NCBI GenBank assembly: GCA_963920665.1
Contig: OY987273.1
Span: 6,450,501-6,514,500, forward strand
DNA from: Straminergon stramineum
Lineage: Eukaryota; Streptophyta; Bryopsida; Hypnales; Calliergonaceae
Length of the DNA: 64,000 bases
Reading direction: 5' to 3'
A program made the translations under genes and the position numbers. Positions within the stretch are counted from its first letter, which is position 1. Every line of letters starts with the position of its first letter. Below are positions 1 through 12,014 of the stretch, piece after piece. The notes under the pieces were generated by a model. It worked only from the letters and a program-made list of their open reading frames with translations. It made no database searches and was not told the origin of the DNA.

Positions 1-219
1 AATTGCCAATTGATGCTTGGCCACATACGCATACTAAAGAAGCAACTACCACATAGCCAAGTCAAAGACATGGAAGGCAGGTACTACTAAGAATCAAACC
101 CTAAACCTCATGGCTAAGATCCAAGAGCACTTACCACTAAACTTTTTTGATTAGAATAGGAGTAGTATTTTGTTTATTTATTTATTTTCCTTGTTTCTCA
201 ATTGCTTTGTAAAATTAGA

Positions 220-559
220 AGACTTTGGAGGCCATTTAGGCATATTAGAATAACTTCCTTCAAAAAACTTTGAACTTAGAAAGTTGAAAAATCAAGCTAA
301 CTTCCATCTCCAAAAATCGAGTTTTGATTTTTGGTGTTTTCAAAAACAAGTTAGGGATAAAAGTTAAAGAAGGTGCTTGAAAATGTCAAAAAAATGATCC
401 TTGGTATCCCTTTTTAAATTTTGTCTATAATTTTTTTTGAAAGCTCAAAATCACAAATGGATTTTTAGAATTCAAAATTATCTTATTTTTTCAACTTTAT
501 TGAGTTCAAAGTTTTTCAAGAAAAGTTGTTTTACTATGCCAAAACGACTACCAAAGTCT
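220..559. mobile_element. Foldback MITE, copy A
   Basis: This 340-bp AT-rich palindromic unit begins with AGACTTTGG and ends with its inverse (CCAAAGTCT). The inverted arms are long: a tract containing CAAAAAACTTTGAAC near 264 is mirrored by GTTCAAAGTTTTTCA near 506. A second copy of almost the same length lies at 6588-6929, and the two share internal sequence around TCCTTGGTATCCCT. No protein coding is visible. The superfamily is unknown because I could not fix a target-site duplication. Confidence 0.6.
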
Positions 560-1041
560 GTTGAGTTTTAAAGTCACCAATTTGAGAATACCATCTTTCT
601 TAGATGTAAAAAAGTAGTTGTAGTGAGAAGTTGAAATAGCAAAATGTAGTTAAATTATGGAGATATGTATTTAATTTACAAAATTTACTCATATGAAACC
701 TCACATTGAATTCTTCATAGATCATTTTTTCTATTACTTAATGGGGTGTTTTTTAACCCTTAAGTGCACCATCGTCCATATTTTGGACAATGTACAAAAG
801 AGAACTAGAATATCTTCATCATTGTGACATTTTTTCATCCAATTTTTTTTGGTAGTCTATTGTAATTGTTCTTTACAAAAAATTGAATGTCTAGCAATAG
901 TATGGAATCCCCGTATTTTTTGAAAAATAAAAAGGACAAGAGGTCTCTGAAAACAATGGATTTTTTTATTGCTTTGTGATGCAACCAAGAGCAATGTCAA
1001 AAAATTTCGACTACTTCTTCTCTAATGTTACTAGACAATGC

Positions 1042-1260
1042 CTAGTTGTATGGGTTCTCTACGTTACCTTTTGTCCATGTCATGAATTTTTTATTCTGGT
1101 GGGCCAACAAAAGTGAAATTCTCAAAGCGCTTCTAGAATGTACACAAGGCAATTGTAGGTGATTTATAGTACACAGCTCACACTTGTCACTTATCCATGA
1201 CAAAGCGTCAATTTTGATCTCTAGATTCAATTGCTTGCCGCCTGTAGCTTCAATGCACAC
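1042..1260 (-). pseudogene. Possible SWIM-type zinc finger fragment
   Basis: This 72-codon minus-strand open stretch contains the spacing C-x2-C-x8-C-x-H (residues in KCELCTINHLQLPCVHS). That resembles the SWIM finger at the C-terminus of MULE/FAR1-type transposases. Nothing convincing could be read upstream of it (1261-2400), where several stops occur. It lies inside the piggyBac element, so it would be either an older insertion or chance. The call is weak. Confidence 0.22.
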
Positions 1261-3099
1261 AACAACTATAACTCAAACTTCACTAATAGTATTATATAGA
1301 AGGAAACATAGTGATTGAAACAAAATTACATTGCCTACCTCTAGTCATTACACAGCTCTCAAGGTACAATGAGGATGTGGCTCTATATAGTGAATGCTCT
1401 ATTTTTAGGGAGTTGCATGTCCTTGGCAGAAATTGCTAGAAATTCTATTTGAGAGAGGAATTCCATTTTGCAGTAAACAAAGATCACCTTGGCCAACACT
1501 CTCAAATGCCTAAAACATTCATTATGTCATAGCTCTGCAAACGTTGCCACATGCATTAATGAAGTTATAATTGTACACCTTGATTAGCACTCCTCTTTTC
1601 TGCATAAAAAGATTTGCAATGTCTACAATGAAGCACTCCTGTATTCAGTTATATTACATTTTTGCATCGAACCACATTCACAGCTAGCATTGTCCTGTTT
1701 CTTCTAGTGAATTGTTATTGATTCTCTTCATCTTCCTAGTGTACACACGAGTACATAGACTTCACATGAAAGACCTACGCTTGAGGTGCTTGCTTCTTCT
1801 TTCTTTGACTCTTTGCAAAACTTATTTGATGTCATTTTCATCATCTATATTCTCTTCTTCAACACTTTGATGGGATCTTCCATGAGTTCAATGACTTGTC
1901 CTGTTCTCTGTCATACATTTGCAGAAGTGGTTTTCTAGTTCAGTAATTGTTTGTTTGGTATACATTGTTTTGTATGGAAACAATTAATCAAGGTCTTCAA
2001 TGTCCAAGAGAGAAATTACAGAAGAGAGAGCACCTTGCACATAGTCTATAATTATTGTACATGTAGATGGACGTAGGCGCTGACTACATATGAGATACAA
2101 CTACCTATCGCATAAGAAGTTTTGTTCCCATTTGTTCCCACAATACATAAGTTTGATAGATAAGCACCGTTGTACCATAGCATACCTATTTGTCAATGTT
2201 GCTAACAGTCTTCATTTGTTCTCCACTGTGGTGCAAGAACTACCGCATGTGAGAAACATCGTCTTCGTCCTGTCGCCTTCCTAGAGAAATGATTGCATCT
2301 TCTAATGGTCGTCTCCCTACATAGTGCTGAACAAGACATATTCAAATCGCCATTCATCTGGAAGACTATTCGGCATTGGTGCATGTCTCGTTGGAGCAAG
2401 TGATGCACAGACCTAAAAAATCATTGGACTTCTAGACAGACAACAATTACTATGTAAGGTAGTCAAGAAAGGCATTAAGAAAAGGGACATGTCGTGAGGA
2501 CTCCACTTCTTATTCAAACATCATTGTGCTTGCATCCTTGGCTGGAGGGAGAGAGTACCTGAAGGTCATCCACACAACTTCTCGGAGAAGTGAACCATGC
2601 GTTGTGTATTTTCCTGTGGCCTAATGTCGCTGCGCCTCAATGTGTGTGCCGCTTGTGTAGATCTTCCAATTTGTTGTAGTCGTCAATACGCCTTCACCGT
2701 CTCGAACGTTGCATCTCCCAATACTGTGAAGCTTGTTTTAGTCGATAGCATGACAAAGAAATTTATTGTGGCCGAAGTTCCAGCTCAATCTTCATACCTA
2801 CTACATGGTGGGAGTCCAACTACAACACTGTATAGTACCAAACGCCCTCAAACAAAGTCATGGATGCAAGTCGGAAGCGCAAGAATGTAATTTCCATGAA
2901 TATTAACGATGACAACACTAAGAAAGGATGACAACTGTGTTTGGCTAGTGGGCACTCATCTATTGATTGTGTGGACCATGCGGCATTGTTGCCAGGAAGA
3001 AGGTACATTGAGACAACAAGACAGAGCAATGTTGTCCCTACGCTAGCAAACACAAGCATCTTGCCATGGTGAGGTCAACGCTGGACTGTCTAAAATACT

Positions 3100-5127
3100 G
3101 TGGCTAAAAACATCTCTGCTTCGCAAGCATCATCAATTGCGACGCCGTCTCTCCATCCTAGGCATCCAATGTTAGCTACTACAACACGCCACACATTTCT
3201 TGAAGCCTTTACAAAGGAGATGTGGTCCACAGAGCAATTGTCCTTCGTAGAGCGACTTGCAGCCTTTAGGGGACCAACTCCTAGCCCCAACTTTCTTATT
3301 GTGTGCATGTTGACAAAGAGTGCTCTATTTGGCTGGTTCTGGAGTGACCACACATTAACCCGCATTTGCGTTGATAGCAACCGATACACCAGTGAGGTGT
3401 ACAAATAGTCGCACTAGCTGCTAGGTGGGTCGAACTAGTGGCGACTAGACAAGCAAGAGATGAAGGCTTTTATTGTTGTCAATCTTCTCATGGGGATCAA
3501 ACGGTTGCTCAACCACCGAAGCTATTGGAATCAAAAGAATGAGTTCCTATATTGCCCAAACATATCGACCATCATGACTTGCTAGTGCTATGAAGACATT
3601 ACTTGGTGTTTGCACATCGTTGATGACAATCTACCAATTCCTCCTGGTAACAACACAGAGTTTAACAAGCTGCAGAAGATGAGGTGGTTGGTCATTGAAA
3701 TGCAACGGTGATTCAAGAGCAACTTGCATTTGTATTAGGAGGTCACAATGGACGAAACAATGGTGCTGTACTAAGGTAAATACTGCCCTATAAGACAATA
3801 CATGCCCAGGAAACCCACCAAATGGGGTGTTAAAGTTTGGTGTTTGGCAAACGTACGTCATAAATACATTTATGACTTCCAAATCTACACAAGATCACAG
3901 TTTAGGGAGTTGTTGGTGAGAGGTGGCAGTGGTGACACGAAAATTGGGCATGACATCGTGTTGTAGTTGATGAACAACCTACAAGGCTTGGGGCATATGG
4001 TATGTACAGACAGTTTTTTCATGTCCATCAAGTTACTGATGGATCTGCGATCACGTGGTACATATGGAGTGGGTACAATTCGTAGCAATTACTTGGGGTT
4101 GCCCAAGTGCTTCCAGGACAAGAAAATGTTGTTGTAGTATTTGCAAGGAACGCTATTTTAGAGAATGCATCAGAGTTGTGAAATTTCTTGTATAGTGTTC
4201 GTGGACCACAAGGTTGTTCAGTTGCTATCCACGTAATATCCTCCAATTCCAGGTCCTTAAGAAGAATGGCCAATGGGACCTTGTCGAATAAATGGCATTG
4301 TAACAAATTCGGCCACATCCCCTATATACAAAGGTTATTCTAACTTCTTGTAGGGAGTGGATGTGGCAGACCACCTATGCAGTAGCTACTCATGCTATAC
4401 CAGAAGCCACAAGTAGTGGCACAAAATCTTTTTCTTTCTCCTTGACACATTTGTTGTCAATAGCTTCATCCTCAACAAAGTCACGGCTGAGCAACTTGGT
4501 AAGGAATCAACATTGCATCTGTAGTTCCAGTTTGAACTGGTTGACGAATTAAGCTAGTTGTGGAGATTGCAACAAGGTGTTGTTTCATAGTTCCACCTTG
4601 CAGTTCCAAGAGTATACGGTCTAGTGCGTATTGCATGTCAGAGGAAGTACTAATTGTGCTTGGGCTCAATGCGCACGAACTTAGTTTGCTCGGAATGTGG
4701 AGGTATTTTCTTGCATTCAGGGGAGTGCTTTCAACGTTGCCACTACAATCTAAGAAGGTGAGATGTCAAATTGTTGTGGTAGGGTTTGAATGACACATTT
4801 GTAGAAACAAGCATGCACAAACATTGTATGAAGTATAGGTAGTTACTGAGAAGCATACAGTTTGTTCACTTGCTATGGTGTGATTGTAGGAAGCTTGTCT
4901 ATCGTAATGGTTCTAGCTTTGTAAGGCAGAATTACCTTCACTTCAAAACTCCAGGACAACGGTGTTGTTTTGCTCATGCTTTTGTTATACAAGTTTTTCT
5001 TCTATATAGATAGTATTGTGAATATATGGTATCTCCTACTCGTAGTCGAAGAGCACGTGCGGAGGGCAAGCATGTGAATCACGACACTTTCCAAGGAAAC
5101 ATCCATGTTGAGGGTGGCAAGGCGTGA
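3100..5127 (+). pseudogene. piggyBac transposase (DDE_Tnp_1_7 type), stop-riddled
   Basis: One continuous reading frame carries the whole piggyBac domain. An N-terminal part ends in SALFGWFWSDHTL and SNRYTSEV. It is followed by MDETMVLY (first catalytic Asp, codon 3751), QYMPRKPTKWGVKVW, CTDSFFMSIKLL (second Asp, 4009), RGTYGVGTIRSN, and GVDVADH (further catalytic Asp, 4360/4369). The C-terminal part is a Cys-rich finger (VCSECGGIF, ECFQRCH). I count 22 in-frame stops between 3406 and 5011 (16 TAG, 4 TAA, 2 TGA) and see no frameshift. At 4414 a TAG stands where family members have Trp; others fit CAG-to-TAG change. All key Asp residues survive in the translation, but the gene cannot make a full protein. 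The start is uncertain because stops also occur just upstream (3070, 3091). Confidence 0.85.
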
Positions 5128-6587
5128 TTACTCTAAGCAGACGAGGACATATGATTTGAGAGCTAACGGATTGTCAATCTCATTCATGTACACTTCGAAG
5201 ACGAAGGACGACTCTATTGTATAGATGTGAGTTTTGGGGAATCAGATTGCTTGAAGTAACTACTATTTCTTCATGATCGCTAAGTCCAGCTATACCAATG
5301 TTAAGTTATACTTTGTATAGGTAGATTGTAGGAGATGGATGTAGCCTAGGATGAGCCTTCCATAAATAGCGTTCGCATTTTCTATGACCAGTGTGCAGCA
5401 CTAAAGTTGTAAACAACTTTCCTCTAGTGTAATATAAGCTCCTCTATAGTTGTACATGTAGCATTGTGGAAATCATTTTGTCATACTTGATGTACATGAT
5501 CTAAATGTATGAACAATGTCATCAATGTTTAAGCTTTGACGTCCATGCGCATGAGCATAAATAGGATTGACATTCTTCCGTTACAAACTATATTCAGTTG
5601 GTCACATTCACCTAAGCAAGATCTGCACACCTTAACTATTATATTAGTATTTAGTGAACAGTTGAGGCATCAAGTACAACAAAGCTGACATCATCAAAAT
5701 TGGCATATTAGCACCGAGTATCATCAACGGAAAAGAATGGTCAGCTAGGAAGGCTGCTATACTTCACAGTTTTCATCGTCGGTCATCTTGACAACTCAAT
5801 GTACATGTAGTAGAAGAGCCATTTTTTTGGCACTCTCTCAATGTGTTCCTCATTGCAAGATCCAAATCTGCTAATGGGTGTTGTTTTTCTATGTTATGAA
5901 AGGTTCCTTCCATTCCTAACTTGTTGCACTTCATCCTCTATATTTTTCTAAATTTTTCCAAACCTCATACACCCTTCCAAATTACAACACAGCGAACATC
6001 GTAGGTAGTGCCCGTGGAAGTCAACACTCATTATTTTGTAGTCAAACGTTGTAATTTTCCTATCAGCTAATCAATTTTCTTTGATCTTCCTCTCAATCAA
6101 CTGTAGTGACGACTATAGTAAAGATCTTATGGTTACTTCCATTCTCCTTGTGCTCTTCCTCGAATGAATGGTGCTCAGACTTTTTCATCTTCCTTCCTAA
6201 TTTCTAGTGTATTGTAAGATCAGCACCACTAAAGGGTTAATATGAAAGATGTATATATAGAAGCTTCTACATATCTATACAATCAAATTAAAAAAATTCA
6301 TCACCAATGTTCTTTGATCAATTATTATGTAAAACTATTAATTTTGAATGAAACAATTCATTCAAAAATAGAGTTTTGTTTTTTTGAAACCCAAATTTGG
6401 TATGCTTGAGAGAAATTGTGCTAGAATAGGATATTCATCAAGCAAAAAAAATACCAATTATATTTTATAGTATGCATAAAATATTGAAATTGAAAAGAGG
6501 ATTTCCATATCATTGCTTAAGGATATTGTAATATGTAATTTTTTTTTAACCTAATTTTTCTCAAATTGGTGTCCTTTAAGCTCAAAA

Positions 6588-6929
6588 GACTTTGGTAGTT
6601 GTTTTGGCATAAAAAATCAATTTTTTTCAAAAAACTTTAAATTTAGGAAAGCTAGAAATTCAATCTCATTGTCGTGATCTCCAAATTTACTTTATTTTAT
6701 TTCAAGTCTCTAATCAAAAGTTATGGACAAAATTCAGGGAAGATGTATAAAAATGTGAAAGAAAATGTTCCTTGCTATCCCTCCATGAATAATGTCTATA
6801 ACTATTGATTGGAGACTTGAAATTACAAAGAATTTTTGGAGATGAAAGTTAGCTTGATTTTCCAACTTTTCATAGTTCAAAGTTTAAAAAAAATAAAATT
6901 TTAAGAAGACAAAATGGACATCAAAGTTT
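6588..6929. mobile_element. Foldback MITE, copy B
   Basis: This is the second copy of the foldback unit seen at 220-559. It has the same AGACTTTGG start and a degenerate inverse end (CATCAAAGTTT), with matching internal sequence (CTTGCTATCCCT against CTTGGTATCCCT). The arms contain TTTCAAAAAACTTTAAAT and its inverse. It lies just outside the right end of the piggyBac element, as copy A lies just outside the left end. Confidence 0.55.
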
Positions 6930-9182
6930 GTTCAATTTACAAAACCTTGAATTGTAAATGATTAATTTTTAAAAAAGAAATTCATGGTACAAAAAAACCA
7001 AACCATGATGATTTAATCATTGCTTAAATATAAAAAAATTATTTGAAACTCATGTGCCAAATCAACAAAAACTTGTAAAAATAGAAAATACCATATCCAC
7101 TTCAACTAAAGCTTGTCATTTTTTTGTTGATTTGGACATCATTTCCTAGTATTGTATGCAATCATAGAAAGTATTGCACATGTAGATTGGTCTTTGATAA
7201 TGCCTTGTAAAAGCAAAAACAAGTATTATGAGATCTTTTTCAGAAAGCTCTATGCGAAAGAATACTAGGCCTCAATAGTATTGGGTAGAAAGGGTTTTGG
7301 TTTGCAAAAAATCAAAGTTTCTAGCAGCATCTAGATTCACTTCAAAATATGAAGGGATGCAATAGTATAAGTGGTAGAATGTACCACATTAAAATATAGT
7401 AAATGCATCATTTGTTGTATAAATTGTTGTAAATTATAAAGTATACAAAAATTCACATACAAATGTATATGACTTCATATATAATATGTGGATATACCAA
7501 ATATCAATACTTGAATGATACATATAAGTCAAATATACACATATTTATAAATATCATGTATAAAAACAATATAAATGTTACATATCAATATCAATATAAT
7601 ATGTATAAGACAAATATATCTATAATTATATATCTCATGTAAAAATATTGCATAAGTCATATGCAAAACTATATATATAAGTTGTGTACAAAATCATAAA
7701 TCCTTCTAAAACTATTGAAAGCATAGTCAACCTTCAAATGAGTGCCTAAGTTGCATAAAAAAATTCCAATCAAGCATGTCTTGGCTTTCTAAAAAGCTAA
7801 AAGAAATATTATATATTTTCTTTAAAATTTGAAGCAAAAAAAATATAATTTTTGTATTTTATAGTGTGTTGAATCAAATACTCTCCATTTCAATGGCAAC
7901 TACACATCCCTCACTTTGAAGTACATTTTGGCCTCATAAAAGCTCTAAATACATTATGCCCTATCTTTTTAAAATAGAGCTACTTGTCACAATGTGACTT
8001 AGAGTTTTCATTTAATGATATCATGTCATGTCACTTCATGATTCCATCAAGATTTTGTCAAATTGTGAACTTAAGGTTGTCAAGATTTTGACAAGATCTT
8101 TAGGACTTTTTTCACTATTTTATGACGATTATAGATAGAAATCAAATTTATTACTACTAATTAATAAATTAATCTAATTTCTATTGTTCTTTTAAAGAAT
8201 TTTATAATATTCCATCTAAATAATTTGAATATTCTATCATGATAGACTTTAAGGTAATGTCATGCATCATGGCATTATGACATTGTGACTTGACGTGACC
8301 TAGATAATCTTGTTTTGAAATCTAATTCCATCATTTATATCTTATCCAAATTTTAGCTTTAGAAATTAAAAAACATATTCCCTATACTTTGTCAAAGTTG
8401 GAACTTTTCCAAATAATTAAATTTGGTGGCAACTCCACACCCTTCTACTTCCAAATCCATAACTTCCTTGTTTTAGCTCGAAAGTAAGAATTCCATGACT
8501 TTATAGAAAGCTAATTAATAACTTTATACAATTATACACAATTTGATAAATTCTTAAAACCAAAAAAATAATATCTAAGCTACAAGACCTCAAAGATATT
8601 GACCTCAAATCTAATTGTCAATTCATGTTTTAGCAGTCTATGAAGTATAATTATCACACCTGAACCCTAAATGAAGCAAGCTGTAAACTTTTGAAATTAC
8701 AATAGAAAAGAAATCATGCTTATAAAATTTCTTTTCATTTCAAAACAAACCTAAGTTAGTCTCTTCTCCCAAACACACAATACTAAAAAATATTATGAAA
8801 GAAGGAAGAAGAGCTTCCCCATATTTAACCTCAAGGGGAACACATCAGCCTATACTTTGGCCACATGGATACCTCAAAGATTATTAGCTACCTTCTTTAA
8901 TCCTCCGTAACCTTACCATATCCTTACCATATCCTTTTTTGGACCACAAATCTCAATGAACAACAAGGATGGTAAAACAAGCTTCATATTTCTTTCCAAC
9001 AACTCAATCAAACTTTAATAAATATTAAAACTATAAAAAGGTCTTCTTGAATCTACCGACAACATGATGAACATGATATTATGGAAGTCTAATAAATCCC
9101 TCACGGCCTCTAATAAAGTCAAATTTACCTTTGACTTTAAAAAAATTATCCCCTTTTACCTAAACCATCTAGATGCCATGTA
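6930..9182. other. AT-rich stretch without recognisable genes
   Basis: No coding signal was seen on either strand. About 7420-7690 is very AT-rich, with loosely repeated ATATA, ACATAT and AATAT words, and looks like degenerate low-complexity sequence rather than a defined tandem array. The rest is unremarkable intergenic DNA. Confidence 0.5.
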
Positions 9183-9400
9183 TACCATAAGAAACCCGCG
9201 TTTTAAGTGGTGAGCCTTAATTTTATGGAACAAATTTTAGGTGATGTCTAATGAAACAAATCCATATTTTTTTTAATCAACATTGATGTTATGTTGGTGT
9301 TTTTTTGACATAAAAACATGGGTTTGTTGCATTAGACATCACCTAATATCCATTCTAAAAACTTAAGGCACATCACCTAAAAGGCGAGTTTCTTATAGTG
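9183..9400. mobile_element. CACTA-type MITE (218 bp)
   Basis: The left end TACCATAAGAAACCCGCG and right end CGAGTTTCTTATAGTG are degenerate versions of the CACTATAAGAAA terminal repeat seen in three larger elements in this window. The interior folds back: GGTGATGTCTAATG near 9241 is mirrored by CATTAGACATCACC near 9330. Flanking triplets are GTA and GTG, close to a 3-bp duplication with one change. There is no coding. Confidence 0.6.
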
Positions 9401-10282
9401 GTGGCATTCACATGGCATATTGAAAGGTGCATGTGGGTCTGATCTAGATGGGTGACTTTGAGTACAAAGTAACTATGGGTAGGAGTAACTTCAAGTAGAG
9501 GCAACCACATACTTAGGGTTTATATTGAATGGTGCCACATTGGGAAGTTCGTTCCAACTTAGAGTCATCATCACAACAAGCACACCAACAAGGCAAATGT
9601 GAAGTACTATAAAAGTCCAACTTTCCTTCATAGGTGTTTGGAATTGCGGTAGGTCCTCTATTGAATACCTTTCATAGATAGGAATAAGATCCCTCTCTTC
9701 ATTACTTAAGGAGCATATATATTTAGATTGCCTTAACAAGAAGGTCGTTTGATGCACATGCAATCAATGAAAGTACGTATGTAGAACATCAAGGAGGTGG
9801 TTTAATACCAAGAGGGATTTTGACTTACCCTAGAGGGTGGAGTTGGACCTATCTAAAGTGCTTCTCGAATCCAAGACAATGATGAAGTTATTACCTAGGA
9901 ATCTGAAGAAGATGATGATTCTAATGGTACCTATGCAAGCCCCAATGAAAGTATAAGTTAAGGAATAGACTATCACCCCTACCAAAGTTTAGATTCAGAT
10001 TGCCAAAGGAGCTACAATGTCATGAAGACAAAGAATAAGACGTCTTGTGAAGGTGCAATGCTCAACTATGCAAATGGGATCTACATCAACTTCAATGACA
10101 ATTTTGGACCCACTATTGCGACTACTAGATATCAATCGACAATGCCTTTGACTTTGGCCCAAATAATGATGCACCCATGGAAGTGGTTGTCCATGCTCCC
10201 ATTCTTTAATTCCAAGTGGATTTAATTAACAACAATTTGATTGTAGTAAAGGCTCTCAACTTCTTGAAGACCATAGACATAG
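9401..10282. other. Weak coding relics, unrecognised
   Basis: Two open stretches are visible: minus 9491-9763 (90 codons, with a hydrophobic run near its C-terminus) and plus about 9870-10225. The second is broken by two stops and includes an acidic run ESEEDDDSN. Neither matches a family I recognise. They may be fragments of one old element ending at the dispersed repeat that begins at 10283. Confidence 0.25.
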
Positions 10283-10415
10283 GGTTGACAAAAGTCAACG
10301 TCTCGGGCAAAATCATGTCCAAAAATCAAATGTTGAGACTCGACGGACGTAGCAACTCCGGTAGGTAAAAATCCTCATTTGAAAACTTACCATGGGTAAA
10401 TGCAAATGGGCGGAC
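10283..10415. repeat. Dispersed repeat, copy 1 (GTTGACAAAAGTCAACG family)
   Basis: About 130 bp shared in the same orientation with 22122-22275. Common blocks are AAAAGTCAACG, CGGGCAAAATCA, AAAAATCCT and TTACCATGGGTAAATG, followed in both by GCGGA-rich sequence. It starts near AGGGTTGACAAAAGTC, which would suit a hAT-type left terminus, but no matching inverted end was found. Confidence 0.5.
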
Positions 10416-10752
10416 CGCTAGTGGCACATAGAAAAAGATGGAAAAGTTATATACAACCTCAAAATTCTCTTCACTTTGAAAATTGTCAAATCTATGACAA
10501 TCATGAAGTCAAAATTGTTGCATTATACAGGTATCTTGCAATATATCATACTTAATGCAAAGGAAAAAGAACACAATCATTTTTTTGGACTTTTTTTTGG
10601 TTTTGCAACCAAGAAAAAAATAATCGTATTCTTAGCATTAATAAGCAAATTACAAATGCAATGAAAACTTCAAAAAATCAATTGCCAATACTGCATTACA
10701 TGCTCAATGTATCATGAGCACCTAAACACCTAAGCCTACATTCCTTAAATCT

Positions 10753-11880
10753 CTAAGGCTTGTAATTACCATCTCCTTTTAACTCAACCCCGCTACTATG
10801 ACATCTAGTTCCCCATCCGTTGTCTTCATTGCTAGATGTCTCTTCCATGTTGTTTGATGAAGATTGTACAATTTTCACTCCTTGTACTTGTGTAGATGTC
10901 AATGATCTCATTAATCTACCGGTCTTCTTCTCCATTTTGGCTCTTAATATAGACTTACCAATGCCTTCTTTAAGGCTAGGGATTGTTTTCATTTTCTTCT
11001 TTGAAGAAACTTGATAGGTATCAAGTGGGGTTCAACCCACATTCGGTCTATTGGTTGGGGAGGTAGCAAAGGGTTGCATTATTCTTTTCTTAAGGGCTTT
11101 GATGGAGTCTTTAACCTCTAACATCCTTGCTTTTGGGACTCCTTGAATAATTAATTGCATTGCATTCAAAGACTGCGATATTTGGCCTGATGATTTCATG
11201 GAATGTCATGGTAGATGGCCCCAATGTTTAACAAACATTGAAGCCAATGTCTCATCTTTATAATTATTGGTACATAATAAAATGGTTTGACTTGGATTGC
11301 CTCCCAAACTCATCTCTTTTGGAGGAGACAAATGTCCTATTCCAAACTGTGATTTCCTTAAACCATCCAATGTTGTGCCATTGGTTTTGAATAGTGCACG
11401 TGGAGGAGCGCTATGTGGTGGTTTTGGGGAATCTTCCCTAAGGTGCTTTTTGTCGACACCATTGTTGACAAAAATGGGGCTAGTCAATCCCATCAAACAT
11501 GCCTCAACATTGTCTTTTACTTCATGTCGTTTGGCATTTTTTATATTTGCTTCCCCACATTTCTTGCTTGCCAATACCACTATTGACGCAACACTTGCAT
11601 TGTGCACGTTCATTTGGACGTTCACCTCACATCCTCCCTTGTCATTGTGTTGGTCAATTTCTTCTACCACCACTATTGTGGATGGAGCATTGGAAAATGA
11701 GACTCCCGTCATTTGCAACCATTGCCCTATTAGTTGTCGTTATCTCTAAATATGTATCCTCCATGTTTGGTAGAAGATTTTTGCTACTCAAGAATCTGAT
11801 TCCATCTACAAATGTGGCTATCAAGGATACATCTTCTTAAGCCCACAATTGTTCTCATCTTATTGAAACTCGTACATGTC
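10753..11880 (-). pseudogene. Unrecognised coding relic downstream of the hAT gene
   Basis: Minus-strand coding can be followed from about 11880 to 10753. From 11718 down it is a single frame interrupted by two TGA stops (11206 and about 11031). Just above 11718 the reading shifts by one frame. The protein is Ser/Asn/Lys-rich, with stretches such as SLGGNPSQTILLCTNNYKDE and GVPKARMLEVKDSIKALKKR. I do not recognise a domain. It lies just downstream of the hAT transposase relic on the same strand and may belong to the same element or be an older neighbour. Confidence 0.45.
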
Positions 11881-12014
11881 TTTATCATTGACTCCAAAGT
11901 CTTCATTGTTCTAATTAGGGCTCTCAAACATTCCATCATCCGAATTGTGCATATCATAGTTCATAGCATCTCCATCATCATATACAAACTCACCATCTTC
12001 GTCTTCTAAGATAG

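Larger units (their letters stand above)
757..6236 (+). mobile_element. piggyBac-type DNA transposon, full length, degenerate
   Basis: A TTAA lies directly outside each end (753-756 and 6237-6240), the diagnostic piggyBac target duplication. The termini are inverted and begin CCCTTAAGTGCACC on the left and, read inward from the right, CCCTTTAGTGGTGC; CCCT starts are typical of the superfamily. The 5.5-kb interior contains a clear transposase pseudogene on the + strand (about 3100-5127). The first 2.3 kb holds no convincing gene beyond a weak zinc-finger-like fragment on the minus strand. The 1.1 kb after the transposase shows no coding. The internal gene is broken, so the copy is not autonomous now. 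Confidence 0.82.

Noticed and set aside
3406..5011. Reassigned genetic code (TAG/TAA read as Gln, as in some green algae and ciliates)
   Set aside because: Some stops fall at Trp positions (for example RSHK-stop-WHK in piggyBac and two in the hAT gene), TGA stops also occur, and the Copia frame of 950 codons uses ordinary CAG/CAA and normal stops. C-to-T and G-to-A decay explains all of them.
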